64,000 nucleotides of DNA from JALEFZ01 sp039817415 (GCA_039817415.1 JBCBVV010000015.1:71905-135904); one strand, 5' to 3'. Shown: positions 1 to 9,652, counted from the first letter of the stretch. Notes: generated from the letters alone by a model not told the origin. Translations and numbers: made by a program.

Positions 1-138
1 GGGGCAAATAAGAAATATTGAGAGGAGTATAAATAAGATTTTATCCTTCATATTAATTCATCAGGAGAGAAAACCCATGTATGATCTTCTCAATTTGTAT
101 GCTTGCAACACCCCTTTAGGAGCTATTTGCCTCGTTTT

Positions 139-1101
139 TTAAGACAAGACACGAGATTGTTCTTCATCTTCATCCAACAGAGTGGGGCTTCCAAATGCTG
201 AGGTATCTATTCCTTGTTTTTGTAGAAAAGCTACAGTTATATCCCATCCACTTTGAAGCAATTTATTTTTGGTAGCACGATCGATTTCAAAATCAGTAGC
301 TCCCACACCCAAATGATCGATTGTAACAGTTCGGTTTGAGTCAGTTACACTTTTTTCAAGGGCTACTATTTGGGTGTACAACAAGGTATTCAACAAACTC
401 TTGGTGTACTTACCGAAATCTCCATGTTCAAAGGGAGTAAATACTTCTTGACCACTGAGGTTCATCAAATTGAATCCTAGAGTCTCAGTATTGGGCTTTC
501 CTTCTTCTGGCTTATCAAAGGCACCAATAGGGAAGTTGTACATCACACCCCCATCTACGTAAAAATGGTCATCTGGATTGTTATTGGAGAACTTCCAAGC
601 ATCAAAATACAAAGGAATGGACATGGAGGCGCGAACAGCTTCGGCTATCGGAACGCTAGGAGTAGTATGAACAGAAAACTCTTTCAATGATTGGGTGAAC
701 AGGTCTGTTGCATATACCTTTAGGTCCATTCCCTTTCTAGCGACAAGTTCCTCGAAGGTAAGGTCTGTCTTGCCTTGACCTATGGTAGAATTGGCTATTA
801 ATTCACCTATCCATGCTAAAAACACTTCTCCCTCATACAGCCCAAAATCTTTCATTCTTCTGAATTCACGGTCCTTGTCTTCGAAGGAAGCCAGGTCCAT
901 ATGGGCTATAATGTTACTGATCTCAACGGCAGAGTATTTCAAGGCTACCGCACATGCTGTAATGGCCCCAGCTGAGGTGCCAGCTACTCCCTTAATGTGG
1001 CTTAGTAAATCTGCCTTGGCCCAAGCCTCAATTGCCCCTCCATAGGCAATTCCGCGTACACCACCTCCCTCAAAAACAAGGTTCGAAATAGAATGGATCA
1101 T
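139..1101 (-). CDS. patatin-like phospholipase
   Basis: Patatin-family serine lipase or acyl hydrolase of 320 residues. The glycine-rich oxyanion motif GGGVRG lies at about residues 12-17. The nucleophile elbow GTSAG is at 41-45, making Ser43 the nucleophile, and the DGG motif at 183-185 supplies the catalytic Asp of the Ser-Asp dyad. There is no signal peptide or membrane segment, so it is probably cytoplasmic and acts on membrane lipids or acyl esters; the substrate cannot be read from sequence. The ATG start lies directly before the first beta strand leading into GGGVRG, as is usual. It stands alone, downstream of a hairpin that probably ends the neighbouring transcript. The family call is secure; the physiological role is open. 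Confidence 0.9.
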   Translation of the reverse strand: MIHSISNLVFEGGGVRGIAYGGAIEAWAKADLLSHIKGVAGTSAGAITACAVALKYSAVEISNIIAHMDLASFEDKDREFRRMKDFGLYEGEVFLAWIGELIANSTIGQGKTDLTFEELVARKGMDLKVYATDLFTQSLKEFSVHTTPSVPIAEAVRASMSIPLYFDAWKFSNNNPDDHFYVDGGVMYNFPIGAFDKPEEGKPNTETLGFNLMNLSGQEVFTPFEHGDFGKYTKSLLNTLLYTQIVALEKSVTDSNRTVTIDHLGVGATDFEIDRATKNKLLQSGWDITVAFLQKQGIDTSAFGSPTLLDEDEEQSRVLS

Positions 1102-1129
1102 AGCATCAATAGGTTAATCAGGATGGAAT

Positions 1130-1190
1130 AATGAAAAAGGCCCATTTATTCAGAAAAATGATTTCCTATTCATCTGAATAAAGGGGCTTG
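1130..1190 (-). terminator. probable intrinsic terminator of the propeller gene
   Basis: Inverted repeat with arms about 1139-1153 and 1174-1188, one internal mismatch and a 20-nt loop. Read on the minus strand it is followed by a short T run (complement of the As at 1133-1137). It lies 3' of the gene at 1302-2402 and 5' of the patatin gene. Confidence 0.5.
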
Positions 1191-1301
1191 ATTAACTTAA
1201 ATATAGTGAGTCGGATAAAACTATTTCAAACAATTTGAAATGATCATAAATAAATAATTTACCCTTTTGGGAAGCACATGCTTGATGCTAGTGATGAATT
1301 C

Positions 1302-2402
1302 CTATAGCCATCTGCTTCCTTGAGTCACGAGGTTAAGGTCTCCATTGGCTTCTCTTTTCAGCATCACAAATCTATCTTGGTCCAACTTGTCAAGCTGAAG
1401 GACATTTACCCAAGGCAGGGCGATAAAATCAACTCCTTCCGTTCCTCCTCTTTCTTTGATTCTTTCCGTCAAATTCCCTTCGAATGACTCAATATCAGAG
1501 AATTTAATCTTCATTACTGCGCGATTGGTGTTGGCGATCAATAGGTATTTTTCATCCTCCTTCTCCATCACAATCATGTCTACCGGGGTATTCCAATTAC
1601 CTAATTCTGCTACCGTCCTTCCTTTGAGGTGTTCTCCAGCTTTTAGATCCTCCATAGGGAAAAGGACAAGAGGCGTGCAAGTATAACCTGCAATCAATTG
1701 AGTTTGTCCATTTACCTCAGCAGCAGTAAAGGATTTAATAGGTGCATAGGTCTCATAGCGACCGTGGGCGGCGTGGAAAATTTCAAGGGAAGCATCGGTA
1801 CTTCCATCTTGGAAGGGAAATTTCATGCTACGGAAGGTTGAGCTGAATTCTTTGTCAGATAAACCGCTTACCATGATCTGTCCCTCCATATAGTGGAGAT
1901 CAGAAACCGTCCAAACGCGTAAATCTCTTCCTCTACGGTCTTTGGCATCAGGAGCCAGTACGGATTCTATCGCCTTTTTGCTGTAGGAAACATCATCTGT
2001 TGGAATCCATTCGAGTTCCTCTCCTGTTAACCTCATCAATACGGGAGTCCCATCTTCGCTATGAATAGCGAGGTATATCTTTTTAGAAACAGGGTTAACG
2101 GCCATGTCTTGTACAAATACTTTCTCTGCTTCAGTCCCTAGTTTTTCAGCAATCATTTTATCCAATTGCTTAACTGAGAGTTTGTCTGGTGCTTCTCCAG
2201 CCTCTGTGTCTTTGGTATCAATCGCATATACCATGGCATTCTTAGAATCTCCAACAAATAGGATTCCATCGGGGCCGAAGGTAATCGCGTTCATAGAGGC
2301 AATTTCAGGATTACCCTGAACGAAGTTCTTCTTGTAGTCATTTCCTGCTAGTAGAAAGGCAGGTAACAAGAGAATGGCGAAAACGAAAATTAGCTTACGC
2401 AT
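1302..2402 (-). CDS. secreted beta-propeller-like protein, function unknown
   Basis: 366-residue protein with a clear N-terminal signal peptide (basic MRK, hydrophobic stretch to about residue 19, then AGND). The mature part begins with a strand pattern typical of NHL/YVTN-type propellers: 'ITFGPDGILFVGD', later 'MAVNPVSKKIYLAIH', 'LIAGYTC' and 'YLLIANTN'. No catalytic motif, lipobox or T9SS sorting domain is visible, so a soluble periplasmic location is most likely. Expressed alone, between divergent or terminated neighbours. The fold is inferred from repeated short strand motifs, not from a recognised family, and the function is unknown. Confidence 0.75.
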   Translation of the reverse strand: MRKLIFVFAILLLPAFLLAGNDYKKNFVQGNPEIASMNAITFGPDGILFVGDSKNAMVYAIDTKDTEAGEAPDKLSVKQLDKMIAEKLGTEAEKVFVQDMAVNPVSKKIYLAIHSEDGTPVLMRLTGEELEWIPTDDVSYSKKAIESVLAPDAKDRRGRDLRVWTVSDLHYMEGQIMVSGLSDKEFSSTFRSMKFPFQDGSTDASLEIFHAAHGRYETYAPIKSFTAAEVNGQTQLIAGYTCTPLVLFPMEDLKAGEHLKGRTVAELGNWNTPVDMIVMEKEDEKYLLIANTNRAVMKIKFSDIESFEGNLTERIKERGGTEGVDFIALPWVNVLQLDKLDQDRFVMLKREANGDLNLVTQGSRWL

Positions 2403-2702
2403 AATAGTAGGTTTAGGTGTCAGTCAATAGTACTAGAACTGAAATAATACATTAATGTTGAAACAATAAAGTTCGCTGCTAATTTCACAAAGTCTGCATA
2501 CTGAAGGAAGATATAGCAGTTGGTTGCACAAGGGGAAAATGGATGGCAAAGGGGGAATCTCTTATTAGGATTGAAAATGATCTTTTTTCTAAGAGGATAG
2601 TTAGAATAATGGTGGCAGGAGCACGAGACAGGATTGATTTTTGCCGTAAAAAGAGGGAGATACCTCTTCTTTAATTCCATACAATTTGTGTAAATTCAGT
2701 CT
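2403..2702. other. 300-bp intergenic region between divergent genes
   Basis: Separates the minus-strand propeller gene from the plus-strand kinase gene, so it should hold both promoters. The only structure I see is a perfect 6-bp hairpin at 2651-2668, 35 bases before the kinase ATG. Small minus-strand reading frames here lack codon or family support. Confidence 0.5.
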
Positions 2703-3554
2703 ATGTTGATTGCTGAAAGTGGTGCGACCAAAACCGAATGGCGCTTGGTCAATGGACCTGATGATATCCTTGCTTTTAGAACTTCTGGCTTTAATCCCAA
2801 CGTTATGTCTCCTGACGCGATCAAGAGAGACTTGGGGGAAATTGTCAGGAAGAACTTGAACGGTAAGCAAATTGATAAACTGTACTTCTACGGGGCGGGT
2901 CTTGGTGCGGCTTCTCTTAGAGATAGATTGGCAGAAATGTTAAAGATCTATTTTCCTTCTTCTACTATAGAGGTCAATCACGATCTCTTGGCAGCAGCAA
3001 GATCAACAGGCTTCTTTGAGGGGATCGTATGTATTCTAGGCACAGGGTCAAATTCCTGCCGCTATCGACATGGGGAAATCATTGATAGAAAGGGAGGGCA
3101 TGGGTTCATCTTTGGAGATGAAGGCTCAGGAGCTGATTTGGGTAAACATCTGATTAAGGGACTGCTAGAAAACCGTTTTCCTGCCTCTATCAAAGACTTT
3201 ATTGAGTCTCAAGAAGGGGAGGGGATAGATGAAATAAAATTTGCCATCTATCGCTCTGATAAGCCTAATGTGAGAATGGCCAGGCTTTCTAAATACTTGG
3301 ATGAAATCCTCCATTACGATGAAATTCGGTCCATGATTTATAAGCGCTTCTTGGCCTTTCTTGATACAAGCGTGTTACTTTACGAGGGGGCAGAATTGAT
3401 TCCTGTAAACTTTGTAGGGTCGATTTCATATTACTTCCGTGATATTTTGAGAGCAGCCTGCGAAGAAAGGGGAATCACAGATGTGCACATCCAGCATGAT
3501 CCTATTGATCAACTGGTTGCCTTTCATCAAAATTACGCCTTGGGAAAGGTTTAG
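2703..3554 (+). CDS. BadF/BadG-type sugar kinase, likely N-acetylglucosamine kinase
   Basis: 283-residue ASKHA-superfamily kinase. The N-terminal phosphate-1 motif 'ESGATKTEWRL' begins at residue 4. The phosphate-2/adenosine region has 'GTGSNSCRY' near residue 117 and 'GDEGSGADLG' near 138. Length and motif spacing fit the eukaryote-like N-acetylglucosamine kinase group that is common in Bacteroidota, which phosphorylates GlcNAc recovered from cell-wall turnover. BadF-type 2-hydroxyacyl-CoA dehydratase activators share the fold, but the Cys residues that bind their cluster are not evident. The gene converges on prfA with a 4-base overlap of stop codons. Substrate specificity is inferred. Confidence 0.82.
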   Translation: MLIAESGATKTEWRLVNGPDDILAFRTSGFNPNVMSPDAIKRDLGEIVRKNLNGKQIDKLYFYGAGLGAASLRDRLAEMLKIYFPSSTIEVNHDLLAAARSTGFFEGIVCILGTGSNSCRYRHGEIIDRKGGHGFIFGDEGSGADLGKHLIKGLLENRFPASIKDFIESQEGEGIDEIKFAIYRSDKPNVRMARLSKYLDEILHYDEIRSMIYKRFLAFLDTSVLLYEGAELIPVNFVGSISYYFRDILRAACEERGITDVHIQHDPIDQLVAFHQNYALGKV

Positions 3555-4627
3555 AACCCAGAGAAGCCCTCTTTAAGCTTTTCTGCATTCTCGGCTACAC
3601 GAAGTGGCTCGATGACAGGGTCCATATCTCCTCCGATAATGGCATCAAGGTTATACAGGGTTAAGTTGATTCTGTGGTCTGTAACACGACTCTGAGGATA
3701 GTTGTAAGTACGGATTTTCTCTGATCTATCACCGCTTCCAACCATGGACCGTCTCAGTGTATCAGATTCCAGCTTACGTTTTTCCATTTCCAGCTTATAA
3801 ATCCTTGAGCGAAGAATCTTCATGGCCTTCTCAAGGTTTTTATGCTGTGATTTTTCATCCTGCATGGACACTCTGATCCCAGTAGGTTTGTGTGTTAATT
3901 TGACGGCTGAATAGGTCGTATTTACTGACTGACCACCAGGACCAGAAGCATTGGTAATTTCCTTGATGATATCTTTGTCCTCTAATACGACATCGTATTC
4001 CTCCGCTTCTGGCATGATGGCTACCGTAGCAGCAGAAGTGTGAATTCTACCCTGAGACTCTGTTTTAGGTACACGCTGTACACGGTGTACACCCGCCTCA
4101 TATTTCAATAAGCCATAGGCATCCTCCCCAGAAATGGTCGCAATGATCTCTTTATAGCCTCCCTGCGAACCCTCGCTCACTGAAGAAATCTCAAAGCGAA
4201 GTCTTTTTTTCTCACAATATCGCTGGTACATTTTGAAAAGGTCTCCTACAAATAAGGCTGCCTCATCACCCCCTGTTCCAGATGATATTTCTAGTACCAC
4301 GTTTTTAGAATCATTGGGATCTTTTGGAATAAGGAGAATCTTTAATTCCTCTTCCATGGGAGAAACGAGAGGTTCAAGTTCTGATAGCTCCATTTTCGCC
4401 ATCTCCTTCATTTCTGGATCATTTTCACCCAACATCTCCTTGGCATTGGCTATGTTTGAAAGAAGGTGTTTATACTCAGCGGTTTTTTTGACAATCTTAT
4501 CTAGGTTTTTGTACTCTATGTTGAGTTCACGGTACCTCTTTTGATCCCTGATCACCTCTGGGTCAATAATTTTTTGACTCACCTCCTCAAAGCGGGCTTC
4601 TATTTGTGATAATTTGTCCAGTAACAT
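3551..4627 (-). CDS. prfA: peptide chain release factor 1
   Basis: 358 residues, full length for RF1. It reads UAA and UAG in the ribosomal A site and triggers peptidyl-tRNA hydrolysis. The stop-codon tripeptide of the P-x-T type is PKT at 187-189, in the context 'HRVQRVPKTESQGRIHTS'; RF2 would show SPF here. The GGQ hydrolysis motif is at 231-233. The N-terminal coiled domain is complete. Translation starts at ATG 4627; no Shine-Dalgarno sequence is obvious, as usual in this phylum. The stop codon overlaps that of the convergent kinase gene by 4 bases, so the two transcripts must overlap. Confidence 0.97.
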   Translation of the reverse strand: MLLDKLSQIEARFEEVSQKIIDPEVIRDQKRYRELNIEYKNLDKIVKKTAEYKHLLSNIANAKEMLGENDPEMKEMAKMELSELEPLVSPMEEELKILLIPKDPNDSKNVVLEISSGTGGDEAALFVGDLFKMYQRYCEKKRLRFEISSVSEGSQGGYKEIIATISGEDAYGLLKYEAGVHRVQRVPKTESQGRIHTSAATVAIMPEAEEYDVVLEDKDIIKEITNASGPGGQSVNTTYSAVKLTHKPTGIRVSMQDEKSQHKNLEKAMKILRSRIYKLEMEKRKLESDTLRRSMVGSGDRSEKIRTYNYPQSRVTDHRINLTLYNLDAIIGGDMDPVIEPLRVAENAEKLKEGFSGF

Positions 4628-4692
4628 AGAATACTAATTGAATGGGGTCTTTGAGAGGATGGCCCAGCAAAGACTTTATCGGAAGGTTAAAA

Positions 4693-5574
4693 TTAACTAC
4701 TTCTTTGGTATATGAAAATCCCTTTACGGGTTAAAAAGTAAAAATGTTCTCTGGTACTGGAAAAATCTAGTATTTCAGGCAGAGCATCCATGGGATATTG
4801 GTGAAAGCCACGGGTTGGAATATGGTAAAGGTTAAAGCTGCTTCCTTCTGCAGAGAGTATATAATTGTCCTGAACCTGAAATTTATCGCTAGTCCAGAAG
4901 GGGGGCAGATCAATAGCGTATTGATAAACTCCATAAAAGCTGTAAATCAAAATCTTCTGCAATTTTCTATCCAGCACATATATGTCCTGTCTTTCATCCA
5001 TTTCTATAGCCTTGGGATCAAAGAGAGAACCTTGTCCAAAGTCCGTTCCTCCAAATTCACCATTGGGGTTCAATTGGTTGGAGAATCTGAGAATGGTATT
5101 CGTCCATTGATTGAGAACAAAGAGTTCGCCAGCTGGACTTAAGGTAAAAGCTATGGGAAAAACCTCCTCCTCTTCAATATCAACCTCTTCTGATACAAAT
5201 TCGAAGCTTTGAAGAACTTTGAGGTTGATATTCAGGAGAATCAATCGTCGACTGACGTCATCAAGTACATAAACTCTCTGGCGATTCTGGCTTTGAATAT
5301 CGATGGGATGGAGCAAACTCTCTTCTCTAGCACTGGCTCCCCCTATGCTTATGAGTGAATCATAATTGTACAGGGCCAGCATTTTATAGATTTGCCGTTC
5401 ACCTGTGTTTAGAAGAAAAATATTCCCTTCTGCATCTACATGAATACGATCTGCCTCAAATGGAAGCTGTAGATGTTTTGATTCTTTGTTTACCAGGCTA
5501 TCAGGAAGTTGTTGACCAAAGGCCTTGCCTCCTAAGAGTACCATCATTCCGCACAAACAGACAAACCATTTCAT
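4693..5574 (-). CDS. secreted NHL/propeller-like protein, coupled to lpxH
   Basis: 293 residues from ATG 5574. The open frame extends 31 codons further upstream, but that part overlaps lpxH and would bury the signal peptide (MKWFVCLCGMMVLLGG..FGQQ), so I use the internal start. That ATG overlaps the lpxH stop codon as ATGA, an arrangement typical of translational coupling. The mature protein has repeated strand motifs of propeller type, such as 'IHVDAEGNIFLLN', 'FTLSPAGELFVLN' and 'IEMDERQDIYVLD', spaced about 45-50 residues apart. No enzyme motif is seen. Probably periplasmic; function unknown. The link to lipid A synthesis is by position only. Confidence 0.75.
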   Translation of the reverse strand: MKWFVCLCGMMVLLGGKAFGQQLPDSLVNKESKHLQLPFEADRIHVDAEGNIFLLNTGERQIYKMLALYNYDSLISIGGASAREESLLHPIDIQSQNRQRVYVLDDVSRRLILLNINLKVLQSFEFVSEEVDIEEEEVFPIAFTLSPAGELFVLNQWTNTILRFSNQLNPNGEFGGTDFGQGSLFDPKAIEMDERQDIYVLDRKLQKILIYSFYGVYQYAIDLPPFWTSDKFQVQDNYILSAEGSSFNLYHIPTRGFHQYPMDALPEILDFSSTREHFYFLTRKGIFIYQRSS

Positions 5575-6350
5575 GATTCTTTCGCTTTTTCCTTCTCTTC
5601 TAATGGAAACTGTTTCAATTCTGGTCCATCTGGACTGATTTCTAGGTAGGAGAAGAACATAATCCAATCTCCCAACACAAAGGCCTCCGCTACATCTGTG
5701 ACCTTTTTCCTTACGAGGGCATGCCTATGTCCAAAAATGAGATAATCAAATTCCTCTTCTTCTAGAACTTCCAGTACATGAGCTTCTGTAGCTGGGTGAA
5801 GTTGGTAGCGCCAGTCTCCATTGTCTTTATGTTCGTAGTCATGGTTACCCCCATGCTTTGATACCCCAAGAGCCAGGCCAATCCCAAAGTTAGGATGAAG
5901 GCGAGAAAACAGCCATTTCATGCTTGGATGAGTAACGACCTTTTTCATCAACTTGTATCCATGATCTCCAGGACCTAGGCCATCGCCATGAGCCATGTAG
6001 TACTTTTTTCCGAAAAAAGAAGCTCTATGCGGCTTGAAATGCAGGTTAGCCCCCACTTCTTTTTCTAAGTAATCCTTATACCAAAGATCATGATTACCTG
6101 AAAATATATGAATGTCGATGCCTTGATCTGCCATTGAGGCAAGTGTACCCAGTAAACGCACATACCCCTTGGGAACGGCATGTTTGTATTCAAACCAAAA
6201 ATCGAATAGGTCTCCAAGGATATAAATAGCCGATGCTTTTTCCCTTATGCTTTCTAGCCATTTGACAAGGTGTTTTTCTCTTGTCAAACTTCGCTCAGGT
6301 GAGGGAGCACCAAGGTGTACATCAGAAACAAAATAGATATGCTTGGACAC
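5571..6350 (-). CDS. lpxH: UDP-2,3-diacylglucosamine hydrolase
   Basis: 259-residue calcineurin-like metallophosphoesterase that cleaves UDP-2,3-diacylglucosamine to lipid X and UMP in lipid A biosynthesis, at the cytoplasmic face of the inner membrane. The metal-binding blocks are all present: DVHLG (10-14), GDLFDFW (46-52), GNHD (85-88), 'HGDGLGPGDHGYK' (120-132) and GHRH (206-209). The HGDGLGPGD and GHRHA forms are typical of the Bacteroidota LpxH group. Translation appears to start at GTG 6350, since the first beta strand follows at once and no ATG lies upstream in frame. The stop overlaps the start of the next gene by 4 bases. Confidence 0.9.
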   Translation of the reverse strand: MSKHIYFVSDVHLGAPSPERSLTREKHLVKWLESIREKASAIYILGDLFDFWFEYKHAVPKGYVRLLGTLASMADQGIDIHIFSGNHDLWYKDYLEKEVGANLHFKPHRASFFGKKYYMAHGDGLGPGDHGYKLMKKVVTHPSMKWLFSRLHPNFGIGLALGVSKHGGNHDYEHKDNGDWRYQLHPATEAHVLEVLEEEEFDYLIFGHRHALVRKKVTDVAEAFVLGDWIMFFSYLEISPDGPELKQFPLEEKEKAKES

Positions 6351-6391
6351 AGATTTCAGTTTGCTTGAAAAATACGTCCTTTTGAGAGAAA

Positions 6392-6432
6392 AGGAAAAAC
6401 AAAAGGGCTGCCCCTTTGAGAGGGCAGCCCTT
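6392..6432 (-). terminator. intrinsic terminator of ftsH
   Basis: Perfect 11-bp stem (6403-6413 with 6422-6432), GC-rich, followed on the minus strand by a T run (complement of 6396-6400). It lies 18 bases after the ftsH stop codon. Confidence 0.85.
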
Positions 6433-6449
6433 ATTTATCTTATGACGGA

Positions 6450-8492
6450 TTATTCATCCTTATTATCGTTATCGTCCTGAATCTCGATGGTGGTAGTTCC
6501 CGTGGCCGGATCCACTGTCAAAGATTCAATGGAAGGGGTTTCATCCTGCACCTCTTCGATGACCTCAGGCTTTTCTTCTTCCTCTTGGGTAAAGAATACG
6601 CTTTCTTCATCCTTGCCCCATGGACGCTTACCAATAAGCTTGGTCAGGTCTTCTTTGAAGAGAACTTCTTTCTCTAGTAGGGCTTGAGCGACAGCTTCCA
6701 ATTCGTCTTTGTGCTCTTTTAGAAGCGCAAGGGTACGGTTGTAAGCGTTCTCGATGATGGATTTTACCTCTTCATCAATGATGCGAGCCATCTGGTCAGA
6801 ATAAGGCTTGGTGAAGCTATATTCTCCATCTTCCCGGAAGGAAATCTGGCCTACACGCTTGTTCATCCCATAAACTGTAACCATGCTATATGCCATGGAC
6901 GTAATTCTTTCCAAGTCATTTTGGGCACCAGTCGAAATCTCTCCAAAGATAATTTCTTCCGCTGCGCGACCTCCTAGTGTCATACACATAGAATCGGTCA
7001 ATTGAGGCACAGTGTATAGGTATTGTTCCTTAGGTAGGTACTGCGCATATCCTAGTGCAGCTAATCCTCGAGGAACAATTGAAACTTTTACCAAAGGGTG
7101 AGCATGCTCCAGGAACCAACCTGTAACGGCATGTCCAGCCTCGTGATAAGCTACAATTTTCTTTTCTTCAGGAGAGATGATTTTGCTCTTCTTTTCCAGA
7201 CCACCGATCACTCGGTCAATGGCATCCTGGAAGTCGCTCATATCAACCGCCTTTTTATTCTTACGCGCTGCAATCAAGGCAGCCTCGTTACATACGTTCA
7301 TGATATCTGCTCCTACAAAGCCAGGCGTCTGTGCAGCCAATTTGGTCATGTCAACAGACTCGGAGAGGGCAAGCTTCTTCAAGTGTACCTCAAAGATGGC
7401 TTCACGGCCTTTGATATCAGGACGATCCACACCAATCTGACGGTCAAAACGGCCTGCTCTCATCAAGGCAGGGTCAAGCACATCAGGACGGTTGGTAGCG
7501 GCCATTATAATAACTCCTGTATCAGAGTTAAATCCATCCATCTCTACCAGCAGCTGATTCAAGGTATTTTCGCGCTCATCATTTCCACCTGTCATGTTCA
7601 TACGACCACGGCTTCTTCCTACAGCGTCAATCTCATCAATGAATACAATACAAGGTGCTTTTTCCTTGGCTTGCTTAAACAAGTCTCTTACACGTGCTGC
7701 ACCTACCCCAACAAACATCTCCACAAAGTCAGATCCACTCAAAGAGAAGAAGGGTACTTTTGCTTCCCCAGCAACTGCCTTTGCCAACAAGGTTTTACCT
7801 GTACCCGGAGGGCCTACAAGCAATACACCTTTAGGAATGTGTCCACCTAAGACGGTGAATTTCTGTGGGTTCTTGAGGAATTCTACTACTTCCTGAACCT
7901 CTTCTTTCGCCTCTTCTAGTCCGGCTACGTCATTGAAGGTAACGTTTACCTTATTTTCTTTGTCGTAGAGGTTCGCACGGCTCTTTCCAATGTTGAAAAT
8001 CTGTCCTCCACCAGGTCCTGTTCCCATTCTTCTCATAAAGAAGAACCAAAGTAAAACAAGGATACCGATTGGGATCATAAACTGCAGAATGCTGTACCAG
8101 TCTGTTTCTTCAGACATGGTAGTAGGTATCTGCTGCTCTTTGGGTAGTTTGTAATTTTCAGTAAGGAAGTCAGTGATCTGTTCCTCTGAATAGGCCTCAT
8201 AGATGTATTGAGGTCCTGTTTTGCTTATGCTCTTGTTGGTAACTGATTCCGAGTCCAGTCCTTCCTCATTAAGGAATACCAGGATTTTGGGTTTGTTACG
8301 AACCGTTTGGATTTTCTCAATGTAATTCTTCGCCTGAAGTTCTTGAAGTTTTCCGGCGTCGATATTCTTAGAATCTCCTCCCCTCTGGCCCATGATATAG
8401 GTAGCAAGCAAAAAGAAAGCAAAGACTACCAGATAGATCCAGTAAATGTTATTATTCGGTTTGGGCGCCTTCCGATCTTTATTATCAGCCAT
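6450..8492 (-). CDS. ftsH: ATP-dependent zinc metalloprotease FtsH
   Basis: 680 residues, membrane-bound AAA+ protease that degrades misfolded membrane proteins and regulatory substrates. Order of parts: cytoplasmic N-tail, membrane segment at about 17-35, periplasmic domain, second membrane segment at about 134-153, AAA+ module with Walker A GPPGTGKT (227-234), Walker B 'IVFIDEIDA' (about 282-290) and second region of homology 'NRPDVLDPALMRAGRFD'. The zinc protease motif HEAGH is at 450-454. The C-terminal tail is acidic (PEVIEEVQDETP and after) and somewhat longer than in Proteobacteria. Monocistronic: a 470-bp gap lies upstream and an intrinsic terminator follows. Confidence 0.97.
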   Translation of the reverse strand: MADNKDRKAPKPNNNIYWIYLVVFAFFLLATYIMGQRGGDSKNIDAGKLQELQAKNYIEKIQTVRNKPKILVFLNEEGLDSESVTNKSISKTGPQYIYEAYSEEQITDFLTENYKLPKEQQIPTTMSEETDWYSILQFMIPIGILVLLWFFFMRRMGTGPGGGQIFNIGKSRANLYDKENKVNVTFNDVAGLEEAKEEVQEVVEFLKNPQKFTVLGGHIPKGVLLVGPPGTGKTLLAKAVAGEAKVPFFSLSGSDFVEMFVGVGAARVRDLFKQAKEKAPCIVFIDEIDAVGRSRGRMNMTGGNDERENTLNQLLVEMDGFNSDTGVIIMAATNRPDVLDPALMRAGRFDRQIGVDRPDIKGREAIFEVHLKKLALSESVDMTKLAAQTPGFVGADIMNVCNEAALIAARKNKKAVDMSDFQDAIDRVIGGLEKKSKIISPEEKKIVAYHEAGHAVTGWFLEHAHPLVKVSIVPRGLAALGYAQYLPKEQYLYTVPQLTDSMCMTLGGRAAEEIIFGEISTGAQNDLERITSMAYSMVTVYGMNKRVGQISFREDGEYSFTKPYSDQMARIIDEEVKSIIENAYNRTLALLKEHKDELEAVAQALLEKEVLFKEDLTKLIGKRPWGKDEESVFFTQEEEEKPEVIEEVQDETPSIESLTVDPATGTTTIEIQDDNDNKDE

Positions 8493-8963
8493 AAAATTCA
8501 GTTCTACAATTGTTCTCCTTCAAATTTCAGATCATCACAATATCTGAAAAAATCTAGGTAATTAAAGTTTTTTTACATTTTGGAATTCTAACAACAGAAA
8601 TGCTCGTATAGTTTCTGAATTTGTCGGAATATGCTAAGGATCAATTTACAAGATATTTTGTTCTGATGACCCGATCACAAGGGAAATTTCAGCTTTTTCA
8701 ATCATATGTCTCCCTGATGATCGATTCGTAGACGAATTACCTGTGTTATTATTTTCTTTTCCCTTAAATTCTGTAAGTAAACACTCAAAAATAAGTTCTG
8801 GTTCTCAAAAAATCAGCAATTCCCAAACAGAATTAGGAGGGCTTTTCGTCAAATCAGTAAAAAACCTAACATATATAAAAATAATTATGTGAAATTTTTT
8901 CATTGATGATCTGATGATGTAGGGATTTGTCCTGAAGTTCTACCCAAAAAATGGAAGAAATTT
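8493..8963. other. 471-bp AT-rich intergenic region between ftsH and the SRAP gene
   Basis: Divergent promoter region for ftsH (minus) and the YedK-like gene (plus). An 'aaggaga' stretch lies about 25 bases upstream of the ftsH ATG on the minus strand. I see no gene, RNA element or strong repeat in the rest. Confidence 0.5.
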
Positions 8964-9644
8964 ATGTGTGGCAGATACAGTTATACACAGCCTATGGACC
9001 CTGATCAGGTCGTCCTTCCTATTGAAACGGAAGGGATTATTCGACCTAGATATAACATTGCTCCTTCACAATGGGCTCCTATCATTCCGGATCATGATGC
9101 CGGACACATTCACTTTTATCGCTGGGGTTTAATCCCCCATTGGGCGAAGGACATGAAAATTGGCTATCGAATGATCAATGCACGCAGTGAGACTATTTTG
9201 GAGAAAAATTCCTTTAAAACGCCTATGCGAAAATATCGATGTCTGGTACCTGCAGATGGTTTTTATGAATGGAAAAAGGAAGGATCCTCTAAACAACCCT
9301 ACCGTATCACCTTGGCAAGCAAAGAAGAATTCTACATGGCAGGTCTGTATAGCTTTTGGAATCATCCCGATGGAAGTCTTATTCCTTCATTCACAGTCAT
9401 TACGACGGCTCCCAACGAATTGATGGCTCCTATTCATAATCGCATGCCTGTTATTTTTGATAAGGATGAAGCAGGAAGATGGCTCGATAGGGGAGAGCGA
9501 CCAGAAAATTTACTCGACATGCTTGATCCCTATCCTGCAGAAGAAATGTATGCCTATCCAGTAAGTAAAGATGTTGGAAATGTCCGAAATGATCATGAAG
9601 GCCTCATCAAGGAAGTCGGAAAACAAGGTGGACTATTTGACTAG
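8964..9644 (+). CDS. SRAP-family abasic-site DNA-protein crosslinker (YedK/HMCES-like)
   Basis: 226 residues of the SOS-response-associated peptidase (SRAP) family. Family members shield abasic sites in single-stranded DNA by forming a thiazolidine link through the N-terminal cysteine. Cys2 directly follows the initiator Met (MCGRYS), which fixes the start. Other conserved active-site residues are visible: Asn72 in 'MINARSE', Glu102 in 'PADGFYEW' and His158 in 'PIHNRMPVI'. Stand-alone gene. No LexA-type operator is recognisable upstream, so SOS control cannot be claimed. Confidence 0.93.
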   Translation: MCGRYSYTQPMDPDQVVLPIETEGIIRPRYNIAPSQWAPIIPDHDAGHIHFYRWGLIPHWAKDMKIGYRMINARSETILEKNSFKTPMRKYRCLVPADGFYEWKKEGSSKQPYRITLASKEEFYMAGLYSFWNHPDGSLIPSFTVITTAPNELMAPIHNRMPVIFDKDEAGRWLDRGERPENLLDMLDPYPAEEMYAYPVSKDVGNVRNDHEGLIKEVGKQGGLFD

Positions 9645-9652
9645 TCTCAAGC

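Noticed and set aside
7098..7850. 250-codon plus-strand open frame inside ftsH
   Set aside because: Antisense to the conserved AAA+ region of ftsH; the translation is Cys/His/Thr-rich with no family features.
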